Origin: CAVRXQ01 sp963831155
GTDB lineage: Bacteria > Actinomycetota > Acidimicrobiia > Acidimicrobiales > Bog-793
Assembly: GCA_963831155.1 (NCBI GenBank)
Contig: CAWHOY010000006.1
Location: forward strand, 186,001-250,000
Reading direction: 5' to 3'
Length of the DNA stretch: 64,000 nt
In this document: piece after piece, positions 51,801-59,305 of the stretch
How positions within the stretch are numbered: the stretch's first letter is position 1
How the letters are laid out: every line of letters starts with the position of its first letter
Translations under genes and position numbers: made by a program
Notes under the pieces: generated by a model
The model's database searches: none
The model's input: the letters and a program-made list of their open reading frames with translations, nothing else
Told to the model about the DNA's origin: nothing

Positions 51801-52155
51801 CCAGCGAGGACGCATCCAGGACGACTCACTCGACTACGAGAACCGAAAGCACGATGGCTCTTTACCGATCATCGGTGTCAACACCTTCGTCTCTCCGACC
51901 CCGGACGAGTCCGTGAAAGAGCTCCGCTTGGCACGCGGCACCGAGGAGGAACGACAGAATCAGCTCCGACGCCTCGCCGAGTTCAAGCGGCGCCACGAGG
52001 CCGACCGTCCGGCATCGCTCGCGAAGCTTCAGGATGTGGCGCGATCGGGGGGCAATGTCTTCGCCGAGTTGATGGAAACAGTCCGCCACGCAACCCTGGG
52101 CGAGATATCTACCGCGCTCTTCGAAATCGGCGGCGCGTACCGGAGGAGTATGTAG
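48889..52155 (+). CDS. icmF: Fused isobutyryl-CoA mutase IcmF
   Basis: 1,088-residue adenosylcobalamin enzyme interconverting isobutyryl-CoA and n-butyryl-CoA. Its own G-protein chaperone is built in. Order: B12 domain with DGHDAAIN (H31, lower cobalt ligand); MeaB-like GTPase with GTGGSGKSS (K214); linker; mutase TIM barrel from about 560. Substrate-pocket residues F580 (GVFEFKR) and Q737 (DQGQNTCIF) replace the Tyr and Arg of methylmalonyl-CoA mutase, which fits isobutyryl-CoA. The start ATG is probably leaderless. The acyl-CoA dehydrogenase gene begins on the last base of its stop codon (TAGTG). Confidence 0.96.
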   Translation: MKSASPSADAGLHRPTHPVRFVTAASLFDGHDAAINIIRRILQDQGAEVIHLGHNRSVDEVVQAAVAEDVQGVAVSAYQGGHVEYFEYLVDRLRDVGREDVRVYGGGGGVIVEEEIKRLESYGVARIFSPSDGQRLGLGQMVNELIRECDRDLVADLPSSLDGLFSGESKSLARVLTALEVDKAPGAVLNELRSAAEKHHVPVLGVTGTGGSGKSSLVDELIQRFRHDLSDKLRICVLAVDPTRRRGGGALLGDRIRMNAIDSSQIFFRSFATRVANAVLPRAFSDIIAACRAADFDLIVVETPGIGQGESVIVDVSDVSLYVMTPEYGASSQLDKINMIDLADLIAINKFDRRGSEDAARDVSRQWARAHLKTASAADEAPVFGTIASQFNDDGVSALYFAVKSALESHGLSHLDGVLAPVQTKRPSHPAPIVPSNRQGYLAEIAQTVRDYHERSVKLSEIARGRQHLLATAQLAAERGVELDGLDELRAELERQGLELDEASRRLLEDWPTTKARYSADAYTAESRALSRAVPTRRRSLSGTEVPRVALPRYSDEGDLLRFLREENLPGHFPYTAGVFEFKRDEEDPTRMFAGEGDPARTNRRFHLLADGQSATRLSTAFDPVTLYGFDPDRRPDIYGKIGTSGVSIATLDDMKDLYSGFDLCDPNTSVSMTINGPAPSILAMYFNAAIDQQKELREKELGRALSEEEHEKLKEQTLHKVRGTVQADILKEDQGQNTCIFSTEFSLGVMADIQQFFIDHKVKNFYSVSISGYHIAEAGANPITQLAFTLSNGFTYVESYLARGMAIDDFAPNLSFFFSNGMDPEYSVIGRVARRIWAIAMRDRYGANARSQKLKYHIQTSGRSLHAQEINFNDIRTTLQALCAVYDNANSLHTNAYDEAITTPTDESVRRALAIQMIINKEWGLSMNENPLQGSFIIEELTDLVEEAVLLELERLSERGGVLGAMETGYQRGRIQDDSLDYENRKHDGSLPIIGVNTFVSPTPDESVKELRLARGTEEERQNQLRRLAEFKRRHEADRPASLAKLQDVARSGGNVFAELMETVRHATLGEISTALFEIGGAYRRSM

Positions 52156-53933
52156 TGACAGACACGAGCACGACCCGTTTCGACAGCTCCCCGTATCGGG
52201 CTCCGGTTTCCGAGGTTTCCCTCGCGCTCGACACGGCCGGGCTCGAGCGGCTGCTGTCACTGAAGCCGTTTTCCGAGATCGACCGGCAGGCCGTCGACGA
52301 CGCGCTCGGTGAGTTCGGCCGCCTCGCATCCGAGGTCATCGCGCCGACGGATCGGCGCGGAGATCTCGAAGGGAGCCGCCTCGATCCCGAGACGGGCACG
52401 GTCGTCACTCCGGCCGGCTTTGTCGACGTCTATCGGCGCTTCGCACAGGGCGGCTGGGGTGCGCTGCAATTCCCGCCCGCGTTCGGCGGGGCGGGACTTC
52501 CTGCGGTGGTCGGACTTGCGATCGCCGAGATGTTCGCGTCAGCGAACCTTTCGCTCTCGCTCGCGCCCGTCCTCACTCAGAGTGGGATCGAGCTGATGTT
52601 GTCGTGGGCAAGCGACGAACAACGCGCGAAATATCTGTCGGAGCTGCTGGCGGGAAACTGGACGGCGACGATGAACCTCACCGAGCCGGAGGCTGGCTCC
52701 GATCTCGCCGAAGTCCGCACCCTCGCGAAGCTGGACGAAGACGGCCGTTGGCGGCTGTACGGGACGAAAATCTTCATCACCTGGGGGGAGCACGACCTGG
52801 CGGAGAACATCATCCACCTCGTACTCGCGCGCACTCCGAACGCTCCCGCCGGCACAAAGGGGTTGTCGCTTTTCATAGTGCCGAAATTCCTGCTCGATGA
52901 AAACGGTAAACCCGGCGAGAGGAACGCGCTGCGCTGCGAGCGACTCGAAGAAAAGCTCGGCCTGCACGGAAGCCCGACCTGCGTGATGAATTATGCCGGT
53001 GCCTTCGGCGAACTCGTCGGAGCGGAGAACTCCGGGCTCGCCGCGATGTTCACGATGATGAACGTCGCCCGGATCGGGATCGGCATCGAGGGTCCCGCCG
53101 TTGCCGAACGCGCATACCAACACGCGGAGACGTATGCCCGCGAACGGTTGCAGGGTCGCGCGCTCGGCGACGACTCGGCGAAGCGGTCGGCGATCATCGA
53201 GCATCCCGACGTCCGCCGCATGCTGTTGTCGATGCGGACGCTCGCCCTCGCCGGGAGACTCCTCTCCTACGACGCGATGGCCCAACGCGACTTCGCCCGG
53301 CACAGCGAGGCGCCCTCTGAACGCCAGCGCGCCCAGTCGCTTTGTGACTTCCTCACGCCGATCGCCAAGGCGTGGAGCTCCGATACCGGGGTTGTCGCGG
53401 CATCGCTCGGGATCCAAGTCTTGGGCGGCGCGGGATACATCGACGAATCGGGCATGGCCCAGCGGCTGCGCGACGCCCGGATCGCACCGATCTACGAAGG
53501 AACGAACGGCATCCAAGCGATCGATCTCGTTGTTCGAAAGCTCGGGCGTGACAAGGGTGAGACCGCTGAAGCAGTGATCGCCTCGTTGCGTTCGCTCCTC
53601 GGCGAGAAACCATCTAGTCCCGCTGCTCTCGCCCCCTCCTTCGAAGTGCTCTCCTCAGCAACCGAGACGTTCGCGTCGACGACACGGTGGATGCTCGAAC
53701 ATCTCGGCGACGACGTGGATGACGCGCTGGCCGGAGCGACGAATTACCTCGAACTCGCGGGTCTTACGCTCGCCGGCGCCGCGATGATCCGGCGCGCCCG
53801 TCAGGCGAAGGACACTGGTCTCGCCGATAGGGCAATCGACGATTCAAACTTCTTCGCGACCGAGCACGTGTCCCGGACCGCGGGCCTCGTTCTCCCGACA
53901 ACCTCAGGCGCCGACAGGCTCACGCTCAAATAG
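52155..53933 (+). CDS. Acyl-CoA dehydrogenase, long (about 590-residue) type
   Basis: 592-residue FAD enzyme. Central motifs: TMNLTEPEAGSDLAEVRT, YGTKIFITWGEHDLAENIIH, LHGSPTCVMNYAGAFGELVG, and the catalytic region APIYEGTNGIQAIDLVVRKL with the usual Glu. A C-terminal extension of about 130 residues (from about 460) marks the long bacterial subfamily. GTG 52155 overlaps the icmF stop and has GGAGGAG 6 nt upstream within icmF, so it is translationally coupled to the mutase. It probably oxidises butyryl-type or longer acyl-CoA; exact chain length is not readable. Electrons would pass to EtfAB. Confidence 0.94.
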   Translation: MTDTSTTRFDSSPYRAPVSEVSLALDTAGLERLLSLKPFSEIDRQAVDDALGEFGRLASEVIAPTDRRGDLEGSRLDPETGTVVTPAGFVDVYRRFAQGGWGALQFPPAFGGAGLPAVVGLAIAEMFASANLSLSLAPVLTQSGIELMLSWASDEQRAKYLSELLAGNWTATMNLTEPEAGSDLAEVRTLAKLDEDGRWRLYGTKIFITWGEHDLAENIIHLVLARTPNAPAGTKGLSLFIVPKFLLDENGKPGERNALRCERLEEKLGLHGSPTCVMNYAGAFGELVGAENSGLAAMFTMMNVARIGIGIEGPAVAERAYQHAETYARERLQGRALGDDSAKRSAIIEHPDVRRMLLSMRTLALAGRLLSYDAMAQRDFARHSEAPSERQRAQSLCDFLTPIAKAWSSDTGVVAASLGIQVLGGAGYIDESGMAQRLRDARIAPIYEGTNGIQAIDLVVRKLGRDKGETAEAVIASLRSLLGEKPSSPAALAPSFEVLSSATETFASTTRWMLEHLGDDVDDALAGATNYLELAGLTLAGAAMIRRARQAKDTGLADRAIDDSNFFATEHVSRTAGLVLPTTSGADRLTLK

Positions 53934-54057
53934 TGGCGGTGCTCGACGCGATCCCCGAGGACAATTGCCGAGACCCTAGCGAGGCCGCCTGGGCACATCT
54001 TTCGCTGCAGCGTTCGCGACGCGCTGGTACTTTGCATCGAATTGAGGGGGCCGCCAC

Positions 54058-56097
54058 TTGCTGACGAGGTATCCGATCGCCATGTCGGTGCTCGGTCTCG
54101 CAATCGTCGTCGCGTCGTACCGTCTTCTCCGCCTGCGTCGGCTGATCACGAGCGGAGTCGGTGCACCGGGCAGAATGGGTCACTGGTTCCGCCGCGCCGA
54201 GACCGAAGCGGCTGAGGTAGTCGGGCAGCGTCGGCTGCTGCGCTGGACGGTTCCCGGCCTCGCGCACGCCTTCACGTTCTGGGGATTCATCGTCCTGATC
54301 TTCACGATCATCGAAGCGATCGGCGATCTCTTCAACCGCCACTTCGCGATCCCGGGCATCGGGCACTCGGCCGCGCTCGGATTCCTCGAGGACGCCTTCG
54401 CCGTCGCGGTCCTTGTCGCGCTCGTGACCTTCACACTGATCCGGTTACGGGAAAGCCCGCAACGCCTCGATCGCCGCTCACGTTTCTACGGCTCGCATAC
54501 GCGGGCCGCATGGATCACGTTGTTCATGATCTTCCTCGTCATCGCGACCTTGCTCTTGTATCGGGCCGCGCAGACCAACACCGGCGACTTCCCATACGGA
54601 TGGTGGGCGTTCGCGACCCACGGCATCGGACGCGCGCTGCATCCCCTCGGGACCGCGACAAATCGCACTCTCGAAACCGTCTTCGTCGACTTGAACGTCT
54701 GCGTCATCGCGGCGTTCCTGGTGTTCGTCGTCTACTCGAAGCACCTGCACATCGTGCTCGCGCCGATCAACGTCGCGTTCTCGAGAAAACCGCGCGCCCT
54801 CGGCGCACTCGACACGACGCCGGACCTCGATCCGGAGAAGATGAGCGACGAGACGACCTTCGGGGCCGGCTTGATCACTGAGTTCTCGTGGAAACAGCTG
54901 CTCGACTTCGCGACCTGCACCGAGTGCGGACGGTGCCAGAGTCAGTGCCCGGCGTGGGCGACGGGCAAACCTCTCTCGCCGAAGCTCGTCGTCATGGACT
55001 TGCGCGATGAGCTGTTGCACTCGGCAGAGAGCACACACCCAAACGGTGGCGCGGCGACCCACGCCTCGCTCGTCCCGAGGGTGATCGAGCCCGATGTGCT
55101 CTGGTCCTGCACGACCTGTGGGGCGTGCGTCGAACAATGCCCCGTCGACATCGAACACGTCGACGCGATCATCGACATGCGCCGCCATGAGGTCCTTATG
55201 GAGTCGCGCTTTCCGAGCGAGGCGGGGACGATGCTCCGCAACCTCGAACGGAGCGGCGACCCGTGGGGACTCGGTGCGCAGCACCGCCTCGACTGGACAC
55301 AGGGGCTCGGCTTCGAGGTCGCGGTCGTCACCGACCAAGTCCCAGACGACGTGGAGTACCTGTTCTGGGTCGGGTGCGCCGGCGCGTTCGACGATCGCGC
55401 ACGATCGACGACCCAGGCGATCGCTCGGCTGTTGCGCCGATCCGGAATCTCCTTCGCCATCCTCGGCGCTGCCGAGTCGTGCACCGGAGACCCGGCGAGG
55501 CGGCTCGGCAACGAGTACCTGTTCCAGGAACAGGCGAAGTCGAACATCGAACGCCTCGGACAGGCGAAGGTCCGCAAGGTGCTCGCTTCCTGCCCGCACT
55601 GCTTCAACACGATCGCGAACGAGTACCCCGCGCTCGGTGGCGCCTTCGAGGTGATCCACCACGCGCAGCTCTTCGATGAGCTCGTCTCGTCCGGACGCCT
55701 CACAGCGCACGCCATCGACCAGACCGTCACCTACCACGACCCGTGCTACCTCGGCCGGCACAACCGCGTCTTCGACCAGCCCCGCACGGTCGTGCGCGTG
55801 TCGACCACCCGACCGCCGATCGAGATGCATCGCTGCCGCGAGCGGGGTTTTTGTTGCGGAGCTGGTGGCGCGCGGATGTGGATGGAGGAGTCCATCGGTA
55901 CCCGGATCAACCTCGACAGGACCGACGAGGCGCTGTCAACTGGTGCCGACGTCGTCTCGACGGCGTGTCCTTACTGCAAGATCATGATCGACGACGCCGT
56001 ACGGGCGCGCGGCAAACAGGACGACGTGCGAGTCGTCGACATCGCCCAGCTGCTCGACGACGCGACGCGCGGTGAGGATCTCGCGATCAGCGACTGA
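54058..56097 (+). CDS. EtfD-like membrane Fe-S oxidoreductase (ETF:quinone type)
   Basis: 679 residues. The N-terminal half has about five helices (10-28, 68-90, 110-130, 148-168, 210-228) resembling a NarI-type haem/quinone domain. Two 4Fe-4S motifs follow: C287/C290/C293/C297 (CTECGRCQSQCP) and C351/C354/C357/C361 (CTTCGACVEQCP). Two CCG domains complete it (HDPCYLGRHN, CCGAGGARMWMEE, CPYCKIMIDDA). Same architecture as mycobacterial EtfD (Rv0338c type), which passes ETF electrons to menaquinone. The TTG at 54058 has GAGGGGG 7 nt upstream. It lies 124 nt after the dehydrogenase gene; the tail overlaps the convergent gene by 11 nt. Confidence 0.88.
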   Translation: MLTRYPIAMSVLGLAIVVASYRLLRLRRLITSGVGAPGRMGHWFRRAETEAAEVVGQRRLLRWTVPGLAHAFTFWGFIVLIFTIIEAIGDLFNRHFAIPGIGHSAALGFLEDAFAVAVLVALVTFTLIRLRESPQRLDRRSRFYGSHTRAAWITLFMIFLVIATLLLYRAAQTNTGDFPYGWWAFATHGIGRALHPLGTATNRTLETVFVDLNVCVIAAFLVFVVYSKHLHIVLAPINVAFSRKPRALGALDTTPDLDPEKMSDETTFGAGLITEFSWKQLLDFATCTECGRCQSQCPAWATGKPLSPKLVVMDLRDELLHSAESTHPNGGAATHASLVPRVIEPDVLWSCTTCGACVEQCPVDIEHVDAIIDMRRHEVLMESRFPSEAGTMLRNLERSGDPWGLGAQHRLDWTQGLGFEVAVVTDQVPDDVEYLFWVGCAGAFDDRARSTTQAIARLLRRSGISFAILGAAESCTGDPARRLGNEYLFQEQAKSNIERLGQAKVRKVLASCPHCFNTIANEYPALGGAFEVIHHAQLFDELVSSGRLTAHAIDQTVTYHDPCYLGRHNRVFDQPRTVVRVSTTRPPIEMHRCRERGFCCGAGGARMWMEESIGTRINLDRTDEALSTGADVVSTACPYCKIMIDDAVRARGKQDDVRVVDIAQLLDDATRGEDLAISD

Positions 56098-57250
56098 GGC
56101 CGAGCGCGCGGGCGATGATCATCCGCTGCACCTCTGACGTCCCTTCGCCGATCTCGAGAATCTTCGCGTCGCGATAGAAGCGCCCAACGGGGGTCTCGTT
56201 CATGAACCCGTAGCCACCGAAGATTTGCGTCGCCTCCCGCGCGTTCACCATCGCGGCGTCCGAGGCGACGAGCTTCGCGATCGCAGCCTGCTCCTTGAAC
56301 GGAGCGCCCTTCGCCATTCGCTGCGCTGCGTCGAAGTAGGCGAGGCGAGCCGTGTGCGTTCGTGCCCTCATGTCGGCGAGCTTGAACTGGATCACCTGGT
56401 AGTGCCCGATCGTCTTTCCGAATGCTTCACGCTCGTTGACGTACCGCACGCACTCGTCGATGCAACCCTGCGCCAGTCCGACGGACAATGCCGCGATCGC
56501 GATTCGTCCCTCGTCGAGGGTTTCGAGGAACTGCGCATAGCCCTTTGCGCGCCGTCCGAGCAGATTCTCGGCAGGGACGCGGCAGTCGGTGAAGAAGAGC
56601 TCGCGCGTGTCCGAGGCGGACCAACCGACCTTCGAATAGCGCTGTCCGACCGTAAATCCCGGCGTGCCGGACGGAACGATGATCGCCGAAATTTCGCGTT
56701 CGTCGCCCGGCGGCGAGGTGATCGCTGTGATCGTGACAAAAGATGTGATGTCGGTGCCTGCGTTCGTGATGAACGCCTTCGACCCGTTGATGACCCATTC
56801 GTCGCCTTGGAGAACCGCTGTCGTCCGCGTTGCTCCGGCGTCGGTCCCGCCGCCCGGTTCGGTGAGTCCGAAAGCCGCCAGGCGCTTGCCGGTGCACAAC
56901 GGCGGCAAAAGGCGATTTTTCTGTTCGTCGCTGCCGAATTTGAAGATCGGCATCGCACCGAGCCCGACCGCGGCTTCGAGGGTGATGGAGACGGACGAGT
57001 CCACCCGGGCGAGCTCTTCCAGTGCGAGGCAGAGCGCGAAAAAGTCACCACCCATGCCGCCGTACTCCTCGGGGAAGGGCAGGCCGAACAGCCCGAGCGC
57101 GGACATTTTTTCGACGACCTCGTACGGGAACTCGTCCTTTTCGTAGTATGCGCCGATCACCGGTGCGACCTCTTGACGGGCGAATCGCTCGACCGTCCGT
57201 CGCAACTCGTCGTGATCCGGACTGAGGTCGTAGTCGAACGTCAACGTCAT
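56087..57250 (-). CDS. Acyl-CoA dehydrogenase, short/branched-chain type
   Basis: 387-residue FAD dehydrogenase. Motifs: AFGLTEPGGGTDAGATRTTA, KVGWSASDTRELFFTDCRVP, DEGRIAIAALSVGLAQGCIDE and C-terminal EIGEGTSEVQRMIIARALGLSR. The Glu at 369 (IGEGT) is the catalytic base position of short- and medium-chain enzymes; isovaleryl-CoA dehydrogenases normally have Gly/Ala there. Its place after mccB-mccA, overlapping mccA by 4 nt, nevertheless suggests a leucine- or branched-acid pathway. 2-Methylbutyryl- or isobutyryl-CoA are therefore also candidate substrates. Confidence 0.92.
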   Translation of the reverse strand: MTLTFDYDLSPDHDELRRTVERFARQEVAPVIGAYYEKDEFPYEVVEKMSALGLFGLPFPEEYGGMGGDFFALCLALEELARVDSSVSITLEAAVGLGAMPIFKFGSDEQKNRLLPPLCTGKRLAAFGLTEPGGGTDAGATRTTAVLQGDEWVINGSKAFITNAGTDITSFVTITAITSPPGDEREISAIIVPSGTPGFTVGQRYSKVGWSASDTRELFFTDCRVPAENLLGRRAKGYAQFLETLDEGRIAIAALSVGLAQGCIDECVRYVNEREAFGKTIGHYQVIQFKLADMRARTHTARLAYFDAAQRMAKGAPFKEQAAIAKLVASDAAMVNAREATQIFGGYGFMNETPVGRFYRDAKILEIGEGTSEVQRMIIARALGLSR

Positions 57251-59301
57251 TGCGACGCCGTCCTCTCTGATGGCGTTCTGCCATCGTCTGTCGCAACACC
57301 CTCACCCGCGCCGTCGTCGAAACCGCCTTGCTCAATCACGACGATCTCTTCATCCATCCGCACGCGGTCGCCGACCGCGACGCGTACCTCGGCGATCCGT
57401 CCGGTAACCGGTGCGACGACGGTGTGCTCCATCTTCATCGCCTCGACGATGGCGAGGACATCGCCAGCATCGACGCGGTCGCCCGGTTGCGCGACAACCG
57501 CGACAACGGAGCCAGGCATCGGGCTTCGCACCGTGTTGTCGGTGGCAGCGAGAGCACGATCCGCCGAACCCGAATACGCGACAACCACGCGAAAGCTCCA
57601 CCAGTTCGGGCCGCATCCGAGGAATCTCTCGCCTCCCGCTCGTGCATACAGATATGTGTCGCGCTGATCACCGAAAAAGACGGCGAGCGTTCCTGCGCCA
57701 AGGGTCGCGCTAGCAGGTTTCGGCTGAGCACCGCCGATCGCGATCTCGGCGGATTGCGCGCGCCCACGGAACAAAACGTCGTATCGCTCGCCCGAACCGA
57801 ACTCGATCGTGCGCGTCGACCAAGCCGGACCCGAAATTCGCCATCCGCCGGGGACAGACCACGGGTCGACAACCGGTCCGAGGGGTTCGTCCTCGATCAT
57901 CAGCGAGAGCGCCGCGGCAGCGATGACGCCGTCTTCGAGAGACGCAACACGAAAGTCCGCCAGGACGCGCTCCGCAAGCGCGGTGTCGAGCGCCCCGGCA
58001 CGGACTGCGGGATCTTCGAGGAGGTGGGAGAGGTAAGCAAGATTGGTGCGTACACCAAGCACCGAAGAGTTATCGAGCGCACGAACGAGTCCACTGCGCG
58101 CCGATTCCCGATCGGGTCCCCAGACGATAATTTTCGCGAGCATCGGGTCATAGAGATCGGTGACGATGCTGCCGGTCTCAATGCCGGAGTCGACGCGCAG
58201 GTGATCCCCGGTTGGCTCGCGATATTGAAGGACCGCCCCTCCGGTCGGCAGGAAACCGCGCGCTGGATCTTCTGCGTAGACACGCGCTTCGATCGCGTGG
58301 CCGTGCGCGACGACACTAGTTTGGTCGAAGCACAGAGGCTCACCCGCGGCGATCCGCAGCTGCCACTCGACGAGATCGAGACCGAGGACCATCTCGGTCA
58401 CCGGGTGTTCGACCTGCAACCGCGTGTTCATCTCCAAGAAGAAGTGTTCGTCGGGCGCGGCGGAGGGGACGACGAATTCCACTGTCCCGGCGCCGATATA
58501 TCCGCACGCCTTCGCGACCGTGATTGCGTGCTCACCTAGGGCCGCCCGCGTCGCCGCGTTGATGACGGGCGAAGGGGTCTCCTCGACGATTTTCTGGTGG
58601 CGACGCTGAAGGCTGCATTCGCGTTCGAACAGTTGCAGCGTGTTCCCCCCGTTGTCTGCGAGCACCTGCACCTCGATGTGACGGGGACGTTCGATGTACC
58701 GCTCGACGAACAAGGTGTCGTCACCGAAGGAGGCGAGCGACTCGCGGCGAGCTCCCTGCAGTGCTTGTTCGAGCTCCGAGGCCGAGTGCACGAGGCGCAT
58801 GCCTTTGCCACCCCCACCGGCGGAGGGCTTGACGAGCGCCGGGAAACCGATCTCTAGGGCGGCGGCAACGAGATCGTCGTCGGTCATCTCCGGCTCGCCG
58901 CGACCGGGAACGACCGGCACGCCAGCTTCGCTGGCGAGCTTCCTCGCGCGGATCTTGTCGCCCATCGCCGCGATCGCGAAAGCCGGTGGGCCGACGAAGA
59001 CCAGCCCGGCCTCTCGGCACGCCGCCGCGAAGTCCGGGTTCTCAGAGAGAAATCCGTATCCCGGATGGACCGCCTCCGCTCCGACCGATCGGGCCGCGGC
59101 GACTATCGCCTCGATCGCGAGGTAGCTGTCGCGGGCCGCAGGCGGTCCGACCCGCTCCGATCGATCCGCTCGCTTCACGTGCAGTGCGTCCCGGTCAGCG
59201 TCGCTGAAGATCGCGATCGACTCGATCCCGAGGCGTCGCAGCGTCCGCATAATCCGTACCGCGATCTCGCCGCGGTTCGCGACGAGGACGGAGGCGAACA
59301 C
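57247..59301 (-). CDS. Acyl-CoA carboxylase alpha subunit (biotin carboxylase + biotin carrier), MccA-like
   Basis: 684 residues. Biotin carboxylase domain (1-450) starts VFASVLVANRGEIAVRIMRT; ATP-grasp loop KPSAGGGGKGMRLV; EMNTRLQVEHPVTEMVLGLDL is the active-site segment. A linker domain follows. The C-terminal biotinyl domain has EAMKMEH with biotinylated K623. The GTG at 59301 was chosen because it is the family N-terminus and lies 4 nt after the mccB stop; the frame is open farther upstream over mccB. With the beta subunit it would carboxylate 3-methylcrotonyl-CoA in leucine breakdown. Propionyl- or geranyl-CoA are alternatives. Confidence 0.93.
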   Translation of the reverse strand: MFASVLVANRGEIAVRIMRTLRRLGIESIAIFSDADRDALHVKRADRSERVGPPAARDSYLAIEAIVAAARSVGAEAVHPGYGFLSENPDFAAACREAGLVFVGPPAFAIAAMGDKIRARKLASEAGVPVVPGRGEPEMTDDDLVAAALEIGFPALVKPSAGGGGKGMRLVHSASELEQALQGARRESLASFGDDTLFVERYIERPRHIEVQVLADNGGNTLQLFERECSLQRRHQKIVEETPSPVINAATRAALGEHAITVAKACGYIGAGTVEFVVPSAAPDEHFFLEMNTRLQVEHPVTEMVLGLDLVEWQLRIAAGEPLCFDQTSVVAHGHAIEARVYAEDPARGFLPTGGAVLQYREPTGDHLRVDSGIETGSIVTDLYDPMLAKIIVWGPDRESARSGLVRALDNSSVLGVRTNLAYLSHLLEDPAVRAGALDTALAERVLADFRVASLEDGVIAAAALSLMIEDEPLGPVVDPWSVPGGWRISGPAWSTRTIEFGSGERYDVLFRGRAQSAEIAIGGAQPKPASATLGAGTLAVFFGDQRDTYLYARAGGERFLGCGPNWWSFRVVVAYSGSADRALAATDNTVRSPMPGSVVAVVAQPGDRVDAGDVLAIVEAMKMEHTVVAPVTGRIAEVRVAVGDRVRMDEEIVVIEQGGFDDGAGEGVATDDGRTPSERTASQ

Positions 59302-59305
59302 CTGG

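Noticed and set aside
54478..57667. Long frames antisense to the EtfD-like gene (54478-55830) and to the acyl-CoA dehydrogenase (56225-57667)
   Set aside because: Both lie fully or mostly over genes with complete cofactor motifs; their own translations are repetitive Arg/Asp/Glu strings.
57328..58539. 403-codon plus-strand frame over mccA
   Set aside because: Antisense shadow of the biotin carboxylase; no recognisable domain.
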